64,000 nt of DNA from Paramacrobiotus metropolitanus (lineage: Eukaryota > Tardigrada > Eutardigrada > Parachela > Macrobiotidae), in contig NW_026570284.1 of assembly GCF_019649055.1 (NCBI RefSeq), forward strand, positions 62,001-126,000, given 5' to 3'. Shown here one piece after another: positions 48,581 to 59,897 of the stretch. The notes under the pieces are model-generated. The model was not told where the DNA came from. It made no database searches and saw nothing but the letters and a program-made list of their open reading frames with translations. The stretch's first letter is position 1, and the number at the start of each line of letters is the position of its first letter. The position numbers were made by a program, and so were the translations under genes.

Positions 48581-51500
48581 TACGGCAGTACTAATCGATA
48601 TATTTCCACTCATGATAAACGTTTTTCCAGAACGCAAAGTGAACTTCGTTAGTAGTTAGTAACGTCAAGTTAAATTGCATAGAACAGTGTGGTAGCACGC
48701 TCGGAAAATGATTAAAACAAAGACAGACATGTCTTCGAAAGACACAAAACTGTAATCCCGCTAATAACTACACCCAAATGGCGAAAGTGCATTCGCCGTC
48801 TGGATAGCGCACTTTATGCTGATTTACCATAGAGTTGAGTGACCTGTGACCTCATCATCATCTGTCAAATTATACAAACGTTCTTTTATGCCTGAGTGCT
48901 GTATAGGACTACAAACCGTTTTGCAATATGTTCGAAGTTTTCAGAACTGTGTTTTTTGCCATTTTGAGAAGTATTCCATCTATGATTCCTAATTAAACGT
49001 CGTTGTTCCACATGTAGAAATGGTTTCGCTATAATTTTGTTCAGCTGCTCTCTCGATGGAATGAAGGTCGATGCGAACTTCTACATACGTTGGCTTGCAT
49101 AATGAGCCGGTGCGGGTGCATGCCGTAATTGAATTACTTAAAAATAGACAAATTTTGCGGATGCATTATTACAAGAAAATTGCAGTTATAAGCGGATAGG
49201 TCAAAAATTACGCTTTGCATTTTATTAAAATATTCCGATGGTTATTTCCGTGCGTCGGTGAAATTTCTGGGTGCGTGGGTAAATAAACGGTGAAATTTCT
49301 ACTACCGTAGTAAAAAAACAATAGTCTGGAAAAATATATAGCAGGTACTGATAACTCGCTGACCTTTTCCGGGTGGAACTGTTTATCATAAGAACTATCT
49401 CGACAATAATTTATACTATGATGTATGTTTTTGACCAGTAGCCGCGTACGACAAAAATTAATAAAATGTCACAGCGAATAAGCGTCTACTAGCTGTAGGC
49501 ATATGTCCTATTCTAGTAAGTGTCAGTCCAGTTTCAACTTGCTTTGGCGGCATTTGGATCACAACTTCCGTAGTGGCGTAGTCCACTCGTCATCCTGTAC
49601 TGTACACTCAGTGTACAAGTACCATAGTTGGAAACCTAAACGGCTGCAAATTATAATTTCATTAAAACCGAAGGCTAGAACTCGCATGGTTGTTATGTTC
49701 GTTCCAAATTTTTTTGAATCTTTAATTCTTAATATGCACAACCCGGTAGTGAAAGCTTGAAAATGTGGGTTAGAAACCAATTATAAAGAGTGCCAAGTTG
49801 GGGCAGTTGTATAAAATTGATTTTTAAAAATTGATGTACCCAGTTCTGTTTACGTTTATGCATTTTTCTAGCGAAACTTTTTCTTGCCGATCCAACAGTG
49901 TCAAAGTTGGAATCGTCGCTGTGACAATGAAGGACAGACTAGGATTTATGGGAAGGGGGAATGGTCATTTTTTGGACGCTTATAACGGACCTCAATAAAA
50001 GATACCAACTGATGGTTTATCGTGGACATTTTTGAAAACTGTTGAGTGACCCAGAAGCTGTCCATCAAGGGTCAGCAGAGGGAAGATATGCCATGACTGA
50101 ACGAAAAGACCTCGAAACAAGTTGCATTTCCCATAGACTTGTATATTAAGAGTTACCTTCCGAGAAATGCGATTCCCTAGAGCACTGATGCCTTTAGACA
50201 AGATGTCAGTGTTTAAACATACTAGGAAAGGATCCGCGAGCAAGTACGCTATCGTCTAAAACTTCTCAGCCTCTACCAATTTTTAAAAAGCTGTCGAATA
50301 AACTTGATTATTTTTTCGTAACCAGTGCAACTTTTGCGCCAAAAATTAAATTAGAAATTTGGATCCCGTTCCCTGAACCTCAGCTTTTTGGATGGAAACA
50401 AAATTACTGAAAGTGCTATAAACCAAGAACTATGATGCAAAAATTTGATAAAAATTTTACATTTCACTGGTAGAAGTGTAGAAATTTGTTGAACTGCCCC
50501 AACTTGGCGTGGCAGGGCTGTATAACACAGGAATTTAATTTATTTTTGTCTATGTGGTTTAAATACTGTATGTACAGAGTACTTGCACTTGCATATGTAC
50601 TTGCACTTGGTTTAAATATGTACTTGCATATTGCTTAACTTTAAATCATTGTTGAAACATTAAAACGCCATGCAGAGAAGATCTGATCTCGTAAACGATT
50701 TGGAAAGTACTATTTTGTTCAATGTACAGATACATACTTGTTGTTTCTAAATACAAAATTTCTTCCGAAAGCAAGAAATTTAAGAATTTCCGTAGCTTTC
50801 CCAGAAAACGAGTACGTACTCTACTCGATCAGATCTAGATCTGGCAGTGCTCAGGGCTTCCTTATCATTTTTCCGAGTTTGAACACTTTAAAAAACTGAT
50901 GCCATTTTCTCCTCTCAACTCTTCGGTAATTTTCTAGCCCGCGTTGCACCTCGGCCGTCGTGCACGGTGATTCCGGCTTGACCATTAGGAGCTGGTCTGT
51001 GAACATGTGGTAAACCGGAGTTATCTGGAGTTATGCCATTCATCTGACACGCTATGACATGCTAATACAGCTGCAGTACAGCGTTTATACGAGATTAATA
51101 AAGAAAGAACAGGAATCTTTAAAAGGTCACTGTGTTGCGGTGTTGGATTGTACTGTACAGTATTAGTGTACTCTGTACTCCAGCAGTACCTATCATTATA
51201 CAGATACAAGCTGATCACTTTCCAGAATTTTTGCACAGCTGCGGCTGCATTTCTCATTTTCGTAGCAAAGGTTTAAATTGTTCTCCCCGTACCCGCCGTG
51301 AAGTTTCGAAAAAAATGCCTATAATAACGGATAATAATAAGCGCGCTTTATCCTGCTATTTCCGGTCTCGATCGGGCTATTATTCATTAGAGACAAGGCT
51401 AGTGTTTGCTCCCTTGACAGCGTCTCTGGAAAAATTGCTCCATCTATGATCTGTGTCGAGCCGTCTGGTATATGATCACAAATTTTGCTAATTTTTTGTT

Positions 51501-52151
51501 TGATAGACAATTTCATCGCAGGTACGTTGTACTTCCAGGGTTTGCATGACGACAAAAAATTTTGGTAATCGGACTTCGATCTCGGTATGCCATAAATACT
51601 TCGGTATTATTACCTCTCATTTCGTTAATGTTGACAACTAAGGTCACGATTAACACTTTCTGCAATTCTGCAAAATATGTGACGTCATGTCAAATTGTCA
51701 AAACACCGCAATGTTTTGTGCTGAACAGGTCGGACACGAAACTTTTCCTCATGTGGCAAATTGTTACACGACAGGAGAACGAACAGCCGGGTTTGCAGCT
51801 TGGCATTTCACTGTATATCCTCAAAACTAAAAAATCTACAGATAGCGTGAAGAAGAATTTACACTTCAAGTGGTATCACGAACATGTCCAGTTTAATTTT
51901 GTACATTTGACTTCCTTCCCAACTTAATTTCCAAGCAGTAGTATCTGGTTATTGCCGTGATAATTATGAATCAAAATAAAGTTCGTTTTGATTGAAGTGA
52001 TGAACAAATACACGCTAACGTTGCATTATATTTTTATTGTACGTACCACATACGCATTTCAATAAATTTATTGCAAAACAATGCTGTCATGAACGATACA
52101 GAAAATTAATTAGGGGCGCTGCCCAAAAGGCGTCGGTCATAATGTCGCTAG
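48581..52151. other. Intergenic region with a transposon remnant
   Basis: Apart from the element at 49791-50509, no gene is supported. The rest is AT-rich. Confidence 0.5.
49791..50509. mobile_element. DNA transposon remnant with 18-bp terminal inverted repeats
   Basis: TGCCAAGTTGGGGCAGTT at 49791-49808 is repeated inverted at 50492-50509 with one mismatch. Inside, the minus strand has an 83-codon open frame (49992-50243). Its segment SWHIFPLLTLDGQLLG resembles the core of some DDE transposases, where a motif of the form YTI.P....DGRLLSP is common. The element is too short to be autonomous. No target duplication is obvious, and the family is uncertain. Confidence 0.55.
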
Positions 52152-54084
52152 CTACAGATACTGCGTGATATTCTTGGCAAAAACCAACAGTGTCGTCGTC
52201 TGGACTACCCATTCATGTATGCCCTGATGCGGCCGGAACAAGCACTGGATATGTCCTTGGTCGGCTAGTGTGACGGCCTTAATGTGGCCCGCGAAGCCAA
52301 GCAGCTGTCCCGGGCTGTTGGGGGGATCTGTGCCTTCCGTCTTGGCATCACGCGGTCTCCACTGGGCCAGGCCCCAGGTGGGCATTAGAGGCCCGTACGG
52401 CGCCTCCGGAGGACCTTGGACGATGTGGCCGTTGTGGCGCCACATCAAGTGGTTGTGCAGGCCCATGTAGATGCTTTCCGGGAGGGGCAGCCGGATACTG
52501 CACAGCACCGTGACGCGCTCGCCCTCCGTGGCGGTCACGTACGGAGTGGCGGGAGCGAAGACGTCGCTGTGGCGCGTGATCAGCGGCAGGAGAACGAAGC
52601 GCTGCAGGACGCGGGTGTATGGCGTGTAGCGGGGAACAAGCGGCGATGCACTGCACGGACCCGCCGGAGCGCATGCTGACATTGAGAACCTGAAGGAAGA
52701 GGGTGTGATTGACGTGGCTGAAGTTGTAGGCCTGTCCCGTGGTGTCTTCCACGGGCAGCGCCACCGGTTCGCCCGCCGAGAAGATGGTGCGGTGCGGTCC
52801 TGGTGCAGCCAGGACACACTGCGCCAGTCGATGCCGGCTGGTACGCTGCAGCTGAACGCCGCGTCCTCTCCTAATCGTGGCCGGTACACCACGCTGTCCG
52901 TCACGTCGTGTGTCGTCGGCAGCCGCGTCAGGATGATGCGGTCGTCTTGGCGGTTGTTCAGCATCGCCTCCGCCACCATGTCGTTTACTAAGATGTGAGC
53001 AAGTTACATGCAGTAAGCATCAGCACGATCGACATTGACAGACTGAAATTTACAATAGCTCCTGTCAGTAATCGAGCACACAGTGAAGCGGGAAGCAAAG
53101 CGTAAGGCAGTAAGCCTTAGCTTAAGAGTAAAATGAAAATGCAATTCAACGAAACAGGTTAGTTAACAAAAAGAAGCGAACTAAAGGGAAGTGACCTGGT
53201 ACATACATGGTAAGTAACAAATTCGTGTACAAACTTACTTATACTTGCACGAGAACTTTCGCTGTCGCGCACTCACAAGCACGTTTTGCATTGTCTTATG
53301 GCACTGTATGTATAGCCAAATATTTATATTTTGTATACACTGGCAAGAAAACCACTTGTGCCCACAGCATCTGATTTGAGAGGTGTGGCTGTCAGAAAAT
53401 TCCAAGAGACTAAAATGCATTCAGAAGTACTTACTCGTACCAAGAGTCACATGTGGACTGACCTTTCAAATTTTGCACGAAAATGCACTTAAGCATGAGG
53501 ATCGTCCTTACACCGATGCACTGTACAGTATTAGTACTTACTTTTCTCAAATTTAAAATGTGTTTAAAAAAATTTAAAACTGATCATGATGTTAACATTT
53601 GAAAAAATAAATAAATCCTGGTCTGGTGTAAGAACGATCCTCATATTCATGAGCATTTTTATGCAAAACTTCAGAAAAATCGGAAAAATCGGTCCATAAT
53701 GAAACTTTTGGTACACCTGAATAGATTTAAGCCTTTTGGAATTTTTTCTTACAGCCATAACACCCGGCCCGGATGTTGCGCGCATAAAACTTCACGGTTT
53801 TCACGCCCAGGTATACAATTCTTTGGCTACATCATGCCATGAAACAATGCAAAAAGTGTCTGAGAGTGCGCGAAAGCGAAAGTTTTCGTGCAAGTTAGCA
53901 AATACACGAATTTACGATTATTGCCATGTACCGGATCACTTCCCTAAATAATTACTTGAGAGAGCGGCTTTTGGCACTTACAGTTGGTTGATGGCGAGCC
54001 TGGAGAACATCCCGCAGACAAGTGCAGCTGCAACAGCAGCGCTAAACACCAGCTGCGCGTTGGCCGTAGGCAGACACTGATCAT
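52152..54084 (-). CDS. Secreted protein with two immunoglobulin-like domains
   Basis: Exon 1 (53982-54084) starts MISVCLRPTRSWCLALLLQL, a signal peptide. Its GTAAGT donor leaves one base that fits the acceptor of exon 2 (52152-52987), which runs to a stop; together they give 312 residues. Ig domain 1 has FSCSVPAG, SWLHQD and the F-strand VQC. Ig domain 2 has VTVLCSI, LMWRHNGH and LADQGHIQCLF. In domain 1 the best Ig-like reading leaves the main frame around 52790 (after DRT) and returns near 52650. This looks like two compensating indels, although the main frame itself stays open. No membrane span follows domain 2. The coding part is GC-rich compared with its AT-rich surroundings. The sole intron holds a hairpin transposon. 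Confidence 0.7.
53219..53913. mobile_element. Fold-back MITE in the intron of the Ig gene
   Basis: The left end AAATTCGTGTA (53219) and right end TACACGAATTT (53903-53913) are inverted copies. Inverted similarity continues inward for more than 120 bp: left TTGCACGAGAACTTTCGCTG pairs with right GCGAAAGTTTTCGTGCAA, and left AGGATCGTCCTTACACC with right GGTGTAAGAACGATCCT. Almost the whole roughly 695-bp element can fold into one hairpin. No coding capacity is seen and the target duplication is unclear. Confidence 0.75.
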
Positions 54085-54300
54085 GAGCCTAATCCTCCGT
54101 CTGCACGGCGGGCACGCAAACATCGTAGCACGCTTGCAGCAGGACAATTAACCGTGTATATGTTTTTAGTTATTGTTTTTATATAAAAGTGCAGAGAGAT
54201 CGAAATTCTTGTATGGCAGCAGTGCAGCAATAGATATGGCACGATTTGTTTTCGCGCGTAATGCGGTTATTTTTTTCGTTACCGTAACCACACGAGACTC

Positions 54301-54811
54301 AACGCAACTATATGCAACTTAACGCAACTGCATGCAACCCAACGCAACTGAACGCAACTTAGCGCAACTTAACGCAACCCAACGCAACTTAACGCAACTT
54401 AGCGCAACTTAACGCAACTTAACGCAACCCAACGCAACTGTATGCAACCCAACGCAACTGAACGCAACTTAACGCAACTGAACGCAACTGAACGCAACTT
54501 AGCGCAATTTAACGCAACTGAACGCAACTTAACGCAACCCAACGCAACTGAACGCAACTTAGCGCAACTTAACGCAACTTAACGCAACTTAACGCAACCC
54601 AACGCAACTGAACGCAACTTAGCGCAACTTAACGCAACTGAACGCAACCCAACGTAACTGCATGCAACCCAACGCAACTGCACGCAACCCAACGCAACTG
54701 CATGCAACCCAACGCAACTGCATGCAACCCAACGCAACTCCACGAAACGCAACGCAACCGCATGCTGCCAAATGCAATTCAATGCAAATGCATGCAACCC
54801 AGCGCAACTCT
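54301..54811. repeat. 10-bp-period minisatellite, AACGCAACNN
   Basis: About 50 tandem copies of AACGCAAC followed by TT, TG or CC, with occasional CATGCAAC and AGCGCAAC variants. The open frames on its minus strand (VALRCVQLRWVA-like) are artefacts of a period not divisible by three cycling through frames. It lies about 220 bp upstream of the Ig gene's start. Confidence 0.95.
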
Positions 54812-55162
54812 ACTTAATTTCATGTATCTTCACATAGTTGAATGCAGCTCAACCTTACATACTACATGCAGTTAAATACATCTTGAGTCTTGACGCAGGT
54901 CAGCATAGCTCACATGCTGCAAGAAATTGTTTGAGTAGAAAACTCTGGAAACTGTACGAAGTCACGTATTTGACGGAACTAACCTTTGAATGCCATTACA
55001 ACATTCAAAAAAAGTTTTTTAATTTCTCGGTTTTTTAGGTTTCTTAGGTTTCTTAGGTTTTCTCAGGTTTCTTAGGTTTTTTCTTAGGTTTCTTAGGCAT
55101 TTGGCAGCATGCGGTTGCGTTGCGTTTCGTGGAGTTGCGTTGGGTTGCATGCAGTTGCGTTA
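54710..55162. repeat. Long inverted repeat, 66-bp arms, about 320-bp loop
   Basis: The right end of the minisatellite (54710-54775, running from AACGCAACTGCATGCAACCC to GCATGCTGCCAAATGC) recurs as an exact reverse complement at 55097-55162 (GCATTTGGCAGCATGCGG...). The unusual CTCCACGAAACGCAACGC interior is kept in both arms. The segment was therefore copied in inverted orientation rather than arising by independent expansion. Confidence 0.9.
55031..55097. repeat. Short tandem repeat TTTCTTAGG
   Basis: Seven or so imperfect copies of TTTCTTAGG, directly abutting the right arm of the inverted repeat. Confidence 0.8.
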
Positions 55163-56434
55163 GGTTACGTTGGACTGGAAGTTTACCGATCTTTGTGGCA
55201 AAACAAACCGTGCCACATGTGTAGATTAGATGGCAGCAAGTAGCTTGACGTTCTCACTTCTCACCATTCAGGAAAGAAGGAAAGGCATTCAACATATCAA
55301 CACAACGAACGCATTCCAGGGTCTGTAATACTAGGGTAGGGAAATACAGTACTACAGTAGGTAGCGGGTGGCTGTTAAGTTTAACAGAGCGTGCGTGTCT
55401 CCGTTTGGATGGACTCCATTTTTTCTCCAGGTACCATTTTTACTTTTTCGTAAGGATGGGCACAGATGGCAAAAAAGGATATATGACTGAAAATAAATGG
55501 GAAAGTCAAGAAATCAACACGTGGAAATGGGAATTTCAAAATATGGGAAGCAATGGCAAATAAATGCATTTCTGAAACCATTTTTTGTTGACAAAAATTG
55601 GAAGATCCATCGACGATATCTTCGCGCTTTGCGAAGTAAATTAAATACTGAATCTGTTTTTAAATGGTACGATACTCGTATTATAAAAATTAAACATTAT
55701 TTATTTATCATATATAGTATAATAAAAATATATGTAGGTGACTTCTGTGCCCCGAGAAACAGGGAGCACAGAATTTGGCTTTGCGCCGCGATCCGGGCGC
55801 AGAAAAACTGACCTTTATCTATTTTTCGGCAGTTTTATTACCTGACTTCGTTTTAATCCTTTGTCCCCTTAATTTTCAAGAGAAAGCAGGTAGACCTACG
55901 GCATTTTACAATTAATGTCCCATTGTCACTATTTTTCTTTCGCTCTCCAGAAGACGATTTTTCAATTTTTCGAAAGGTGACCAGCTTGAAAAAACGCGTT
56001 TTTGAGGGTGACTGAATTCAAAGGCAATAACTGATAACTGAGTTTGCTTGTTCTCTAACCCTGTGCTTTTCGATTATGTTTGTCTGAGATGTAAATGGTG
56101 AAACGAGCAAATTTAAACCAAGTATAAATGAGAAACTGCCAGAACATATACAAATCTGCGACTTTTGGACATTCGGAGCGCAAAGCCACGTTCTATGCGC
56201 TCGATTTGTGGCGCACAGCCATTTTGAAAATATGATGCAACGTGCAGCGTATTTTTTGCGTTTAGGTAGACTCAAAGAACAGAATCAGTCATGTGAATTT
56301 AAATTTGCTACTCCAAATTCCAATGCATTGTAACCAAACATCGAAAATGCCAGAACGTCCCAGAAAACTTCGTAACCGGTAACGTTCATATGAATTATTT
56401 AGATTCACAATTCTACTAGATGGGGGTTCAAATA
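55163..56434. other. Non-coding, repeat-rich
   Basis: No coding exon is supported. Short inverted similarities (GCGCAAAGCCA with TGGCTTTGCGCC) occur at 55776 and 56178, hinting at another decayed inverted element, but ends could not be defined. Confidence 0.4.
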
Positions 56435-56983
56435 CAGTGGACTGCGAAAACCTGTTACATTCGGTCCGCGACCGAATGACCAATCCAAATAAATGGCCAA
56501 GACCAAATGACCAACAAACAGGAAACGTGCAAGAATTTGAACACTTGCATCTTGCGCATTTCCCATAAAACATCAACCGATATCTCAAACGAAGAAAAAA
56601 TTTCAAGAATTTCGATACCAAATATGTCATCCTTCATGAGATTTACGAGAAAATCGAGCCATTTTAGTTTGTCGTAGACAAAGCATACGATTTCCGTGTG
56701 AAAACTGAATCCAAACCGTGGATTCCAATCCTGTGCTATGTCTACGAGAGACTTTAAGTGCGTCGATTTTCTCTTAGATCTCATACAGAACAACTTGTTT
56801 GGTATCAAAATTCTTGAAATTGTTTTCTCTTTCGTTTGAGATATCGGTTGATGGGTTTCGTTGGGAAATGCGCAAGGTGCAAGTATTAATACCAGCAGGC
56901 CCATGGCCAATCACGAATTCGCCTGTCTGAGTACAGAAAAGTGCTTGGTTGCGCGCATTGTAACACCTTTTCGCAGTCCACTG
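56435..56983. mobile_element. Tc1/mariner-like fold-back MITE, 549 bp
   Basis: It starts CAGTGGACTGCGAAAA and ends with the exact inverse TTTTCGCAGTCCACTG, flanked on both sides by TA, the duplication made by Tc1/mariner transposases. The interior is also inverted: GCGCATTTCCCA...CAACCGATATCTCAAACGA on the left recurs inverted on the right, so nearly the whole element is palindromic. A 151-codon minus-strand frame (56455-56910) runs through this palindrome and shows no transposase motif. Confidence 0.85.
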
Positions 56984-57208
56984 TATGCTTCATATAGAAT
57001 TTTTTACTAATAACAATAATGTGATTAATGACAGTACCAATAACCTGATTCTACGCTACAATACGGTAACTTAAAATATCGGTATCTTCACTATTCCACT
57101 GCAATTAAACAATGGCCTTGATATTGGCCCATGTGCAACAATTGTCCACCTGCGCAACAGTTTGGCGCCACCTAGTGGGCGGTTTCCTCGAGACCCATGT
57201 GAATGGGC
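56984..57208. other. Spacer with 10-bp target duplication
   Basis: Short unique segment ending in GTGAATGGGC (57199-57208), the left target-site copy of the large element that follows. Confidence 0.7.
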
Positions 57209-57479
57209 ACACAAAAATTTTGGGCACCCAGTGCACCGTAGACTCTATGGTATAAGGAAAACCGCCCTATAAAGCGGTTACCCAATCCGGCTCACTACTA
57301 CCCAACCAATCCGAATTGCGTACAGCTGGTCAGTACTCCCAACTTACTGATTGTTAGAGTTGCTTTGCTATAGTAGCGTTTATTAGTGACATTCTAATAT
57401 TTCATTAATAAAAAACCTAATATTTCATTAGCCAAAATGAAATATGAGCCACAACTGCTTTCACATTTCCCATTAATTG

Positions 57480-59480
57480 ATATGGCGACGAAAAGCAATA
57501 TGCATTTTATTTGAAAAGGTTATGAATTTTTTTGTAGAGTGACATACATATGTAATAGTTATACATATGTACATAGGTAATGATATACATATAGATAGAT
57601 AGATAATGATAAGTTGAAGAACATCAGAATTTCAATTATTTGCTGAGAAACCAATGAAAACCCCGTTCAGTATATCCTAGTAGATTTTAGTACGCTGTGC
57701 AAGCAAATAATGGGTGCATTTTATACGACTACGAAAACAGCGTATTTATTCCGTTACAAAAAAACCAAGTTTTTACTAGAGGCAGTACACAGAGGTGTAC
57801 AGCAGGCTGTACGTGAGGTAATACTGCAGGCTGAACATTGGGCTGTGCTACAAGCATTTCCACTAACTAAACTTAGTGTACTACAGCTTAAACTACAAGG
57901 CATACATTAGATTGTACTACAGGCAGCACTACAGGTTGTACTACAGGCAATACATCGTATGCTTTTTGTTCATTTAAGTAATGAGACTGATTTGTTGACC
58001 TGTTTAATGAAATGCATCTTAATTTTTAATATACTTATAGGCGCAAAATACGAATCACCCTGTTATCATTTTTTGTAAAAATTCAAAACAAAACCGTCTT
58101 ATAAATAAAGTAAACATTACAAGGTTGTACGCTACTGGTTTGTACACTACAGGTTTTATGAATTTGTTATAGTATTTACTTTCGCTTATTGCGTACCAAA
58201 TATCTATCCATGCTTCCGGGTTACGGAATTTTTATTTTTCCGCTTCAAATTATTTTTAATGTGATTAAATAAATTAGAAAAAATATTCAGGGTGCTTAGC
58301 TGATATCAGCTGCATTATGACCAAAGTCCGGCGTGTACGTCTTTGCCTAATGTGCTGCCTGTAGTACAGCAAATACTGTAGTATATCCTAGCAACGAAAA
58401 GCAATATGGGTATTAATTAAAAAAGGTTAGGAATATTTTTTTAGAGTGATATGCATAGGTAATGATAATGGTAACTTGAAGAATATCAGATTTTTGATTA
58501 TCTACTGAGAACTAATAAAACCTCCGTTTAATATATCCTGAATATATACCGTGAAAGAAAATACCGTGCAAAAAATTACTGACAGCATTCTTTAAGGCAA
58601 AAAAAACTATGCATTCTATACGCAGTATATGTATTTCAGTCACAAAAAAAACAAAGTTTCTATTACATTCCGTACATTGAGGTGTAGGCTACACGCCACG
58701 TGAAACTGCAGGCTGAGCACTAGGCTCTACTACGGCATAACTTCTAACTAAACTTAGCGCACTACAGGATAAACTGCAGGCCTTACTCTAGGTTGTACTA
58801 TGGGCTGTACTACAAGTTGTACTCGTATTACAGGAAGTACGATAGGCAAACAAGCGAAGCTAAGCATCTTGAATATTTTTCTTAATTATATTTAATCGTA
58901 CTAGTATTAAAAATGATTTAAAGCGTAAAAAATGTTTGGCACATGTTTGGTACACAACATTAAGATTTTAAAAATTTCAGCAGTACATTGTGTTAATTGT
59001 AGTTTATTTAATGAGACTGGTTAGTTAATTTGTTTAGTGTAATGCATCCCAGTTTTTGATATATTGCTGTGCGCAAAGTACAACTCACCCCATTAATTTT
59101 TTTGTAAAAAACTCAAGAAAAAAACGGTTTTTTGAAACGAAACACTACAATTTTTTTGCGTTTTTGCATTTATGAATTTTTTTATAGCACTTAATTTTGT
59201 TTATAGTAAGGCCCGATGTACTATTTAAATTGACAATTTAATACAATTGTTTGACGTTCATAAAGTCCTTTACATTAAATTCAATAAAATCTTTAAAACT
59301 ATACCAGATATCTTTCCGTGCTTCCGGTTTGCAGATTTTTATTTTAACGTTTAAACTCATTTCCAATATGATTAAATATACCTAAAAATAATAGTCAGGA
59401 ATCAGGATTCTTAGCGGATATCTGATGCATTATGATCATAGACCGGCGTGCTTGCTCGCTTGCGTAATGTACTGCCTGTA
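57480..59480. repeat. Two tandem copies of an approximately 1-kb unit inside the fold-back element
   Basis: 57480-58390 and 58391-59480 are diverged direct copies. Shared landmarks are ACGAAAAGCAATATG, AGAGTGA(C/T)AT, AATATATCCT-type sequence, a GTACTACAGG-rich block, GAATCACCC/CAACTCACCCC, TCC(A/G)TGCTTCCGG and the unit end TGCCTGTAGTAC. The end of the second unit runs into the inverted right arm. Confidence 0.75.
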
Positions 59481-59864
59481 GTACAACCTGTAGTACTGCC
59501 CGTAGTATAACCTAGTGTATGGCCTGTAGTTTAACCTGTAGTGCGCTAAGTTGAGTTGATAGTAATGCCTGTAGTACAGCCTAGTGTTTAGCTTGCAGTA
59601 TTACGTGGCGTATAGCCTGCAGGACACCTCAGTGTACGGCCTGTAGTAAAAACTTTGTTTTTTATGACTGCAATACATATGCTGCTTTCGTCGTCTTATA
59701 CAATGCTGTCAGTATTTTCTTGCACAGTATAATAAAATTTTTCAGGATATATTCAACGGAGTTTTTATTAGTTTCTCAGCAAATAATACAAAATCGGATA
59801 TTCTTTAACTTGCTATACTTATGTGTATGTATATCATTACCAATACGTATATATATATATCGTA

Positions 59865-59865
<1 letters not shown>

Positions 59866-59897
<32 letters not shown>

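Noticed and set aside
52348-52764. Separate 138-codon minus-strand gene
   Set aside because: Only its first third looks like Ig sequence; it is the alternate frame of the Ig exon, explained by an indel.
54579-54807. Open frames of Cys/Val/Leu/Arg-rich repeats on the minus strand
   Set aside because: They are translations of the AACGCAACNN minisatellite in all frames, with no start context or splice sites.
56455-56910. 151-codon minus-strand frame
   Set aside because: It lies wholly inside the palindromic MITE, has no transposase motif and reads both arms of the hairpin.
57710-59700. Possible CRISPR-like array (repeated GTACTACAGG blocks)
   Set aside because: The blocks are irregularly spaced and imperfect, in an animal genome, and are explained as subrepeats of the fold-back element's arms.
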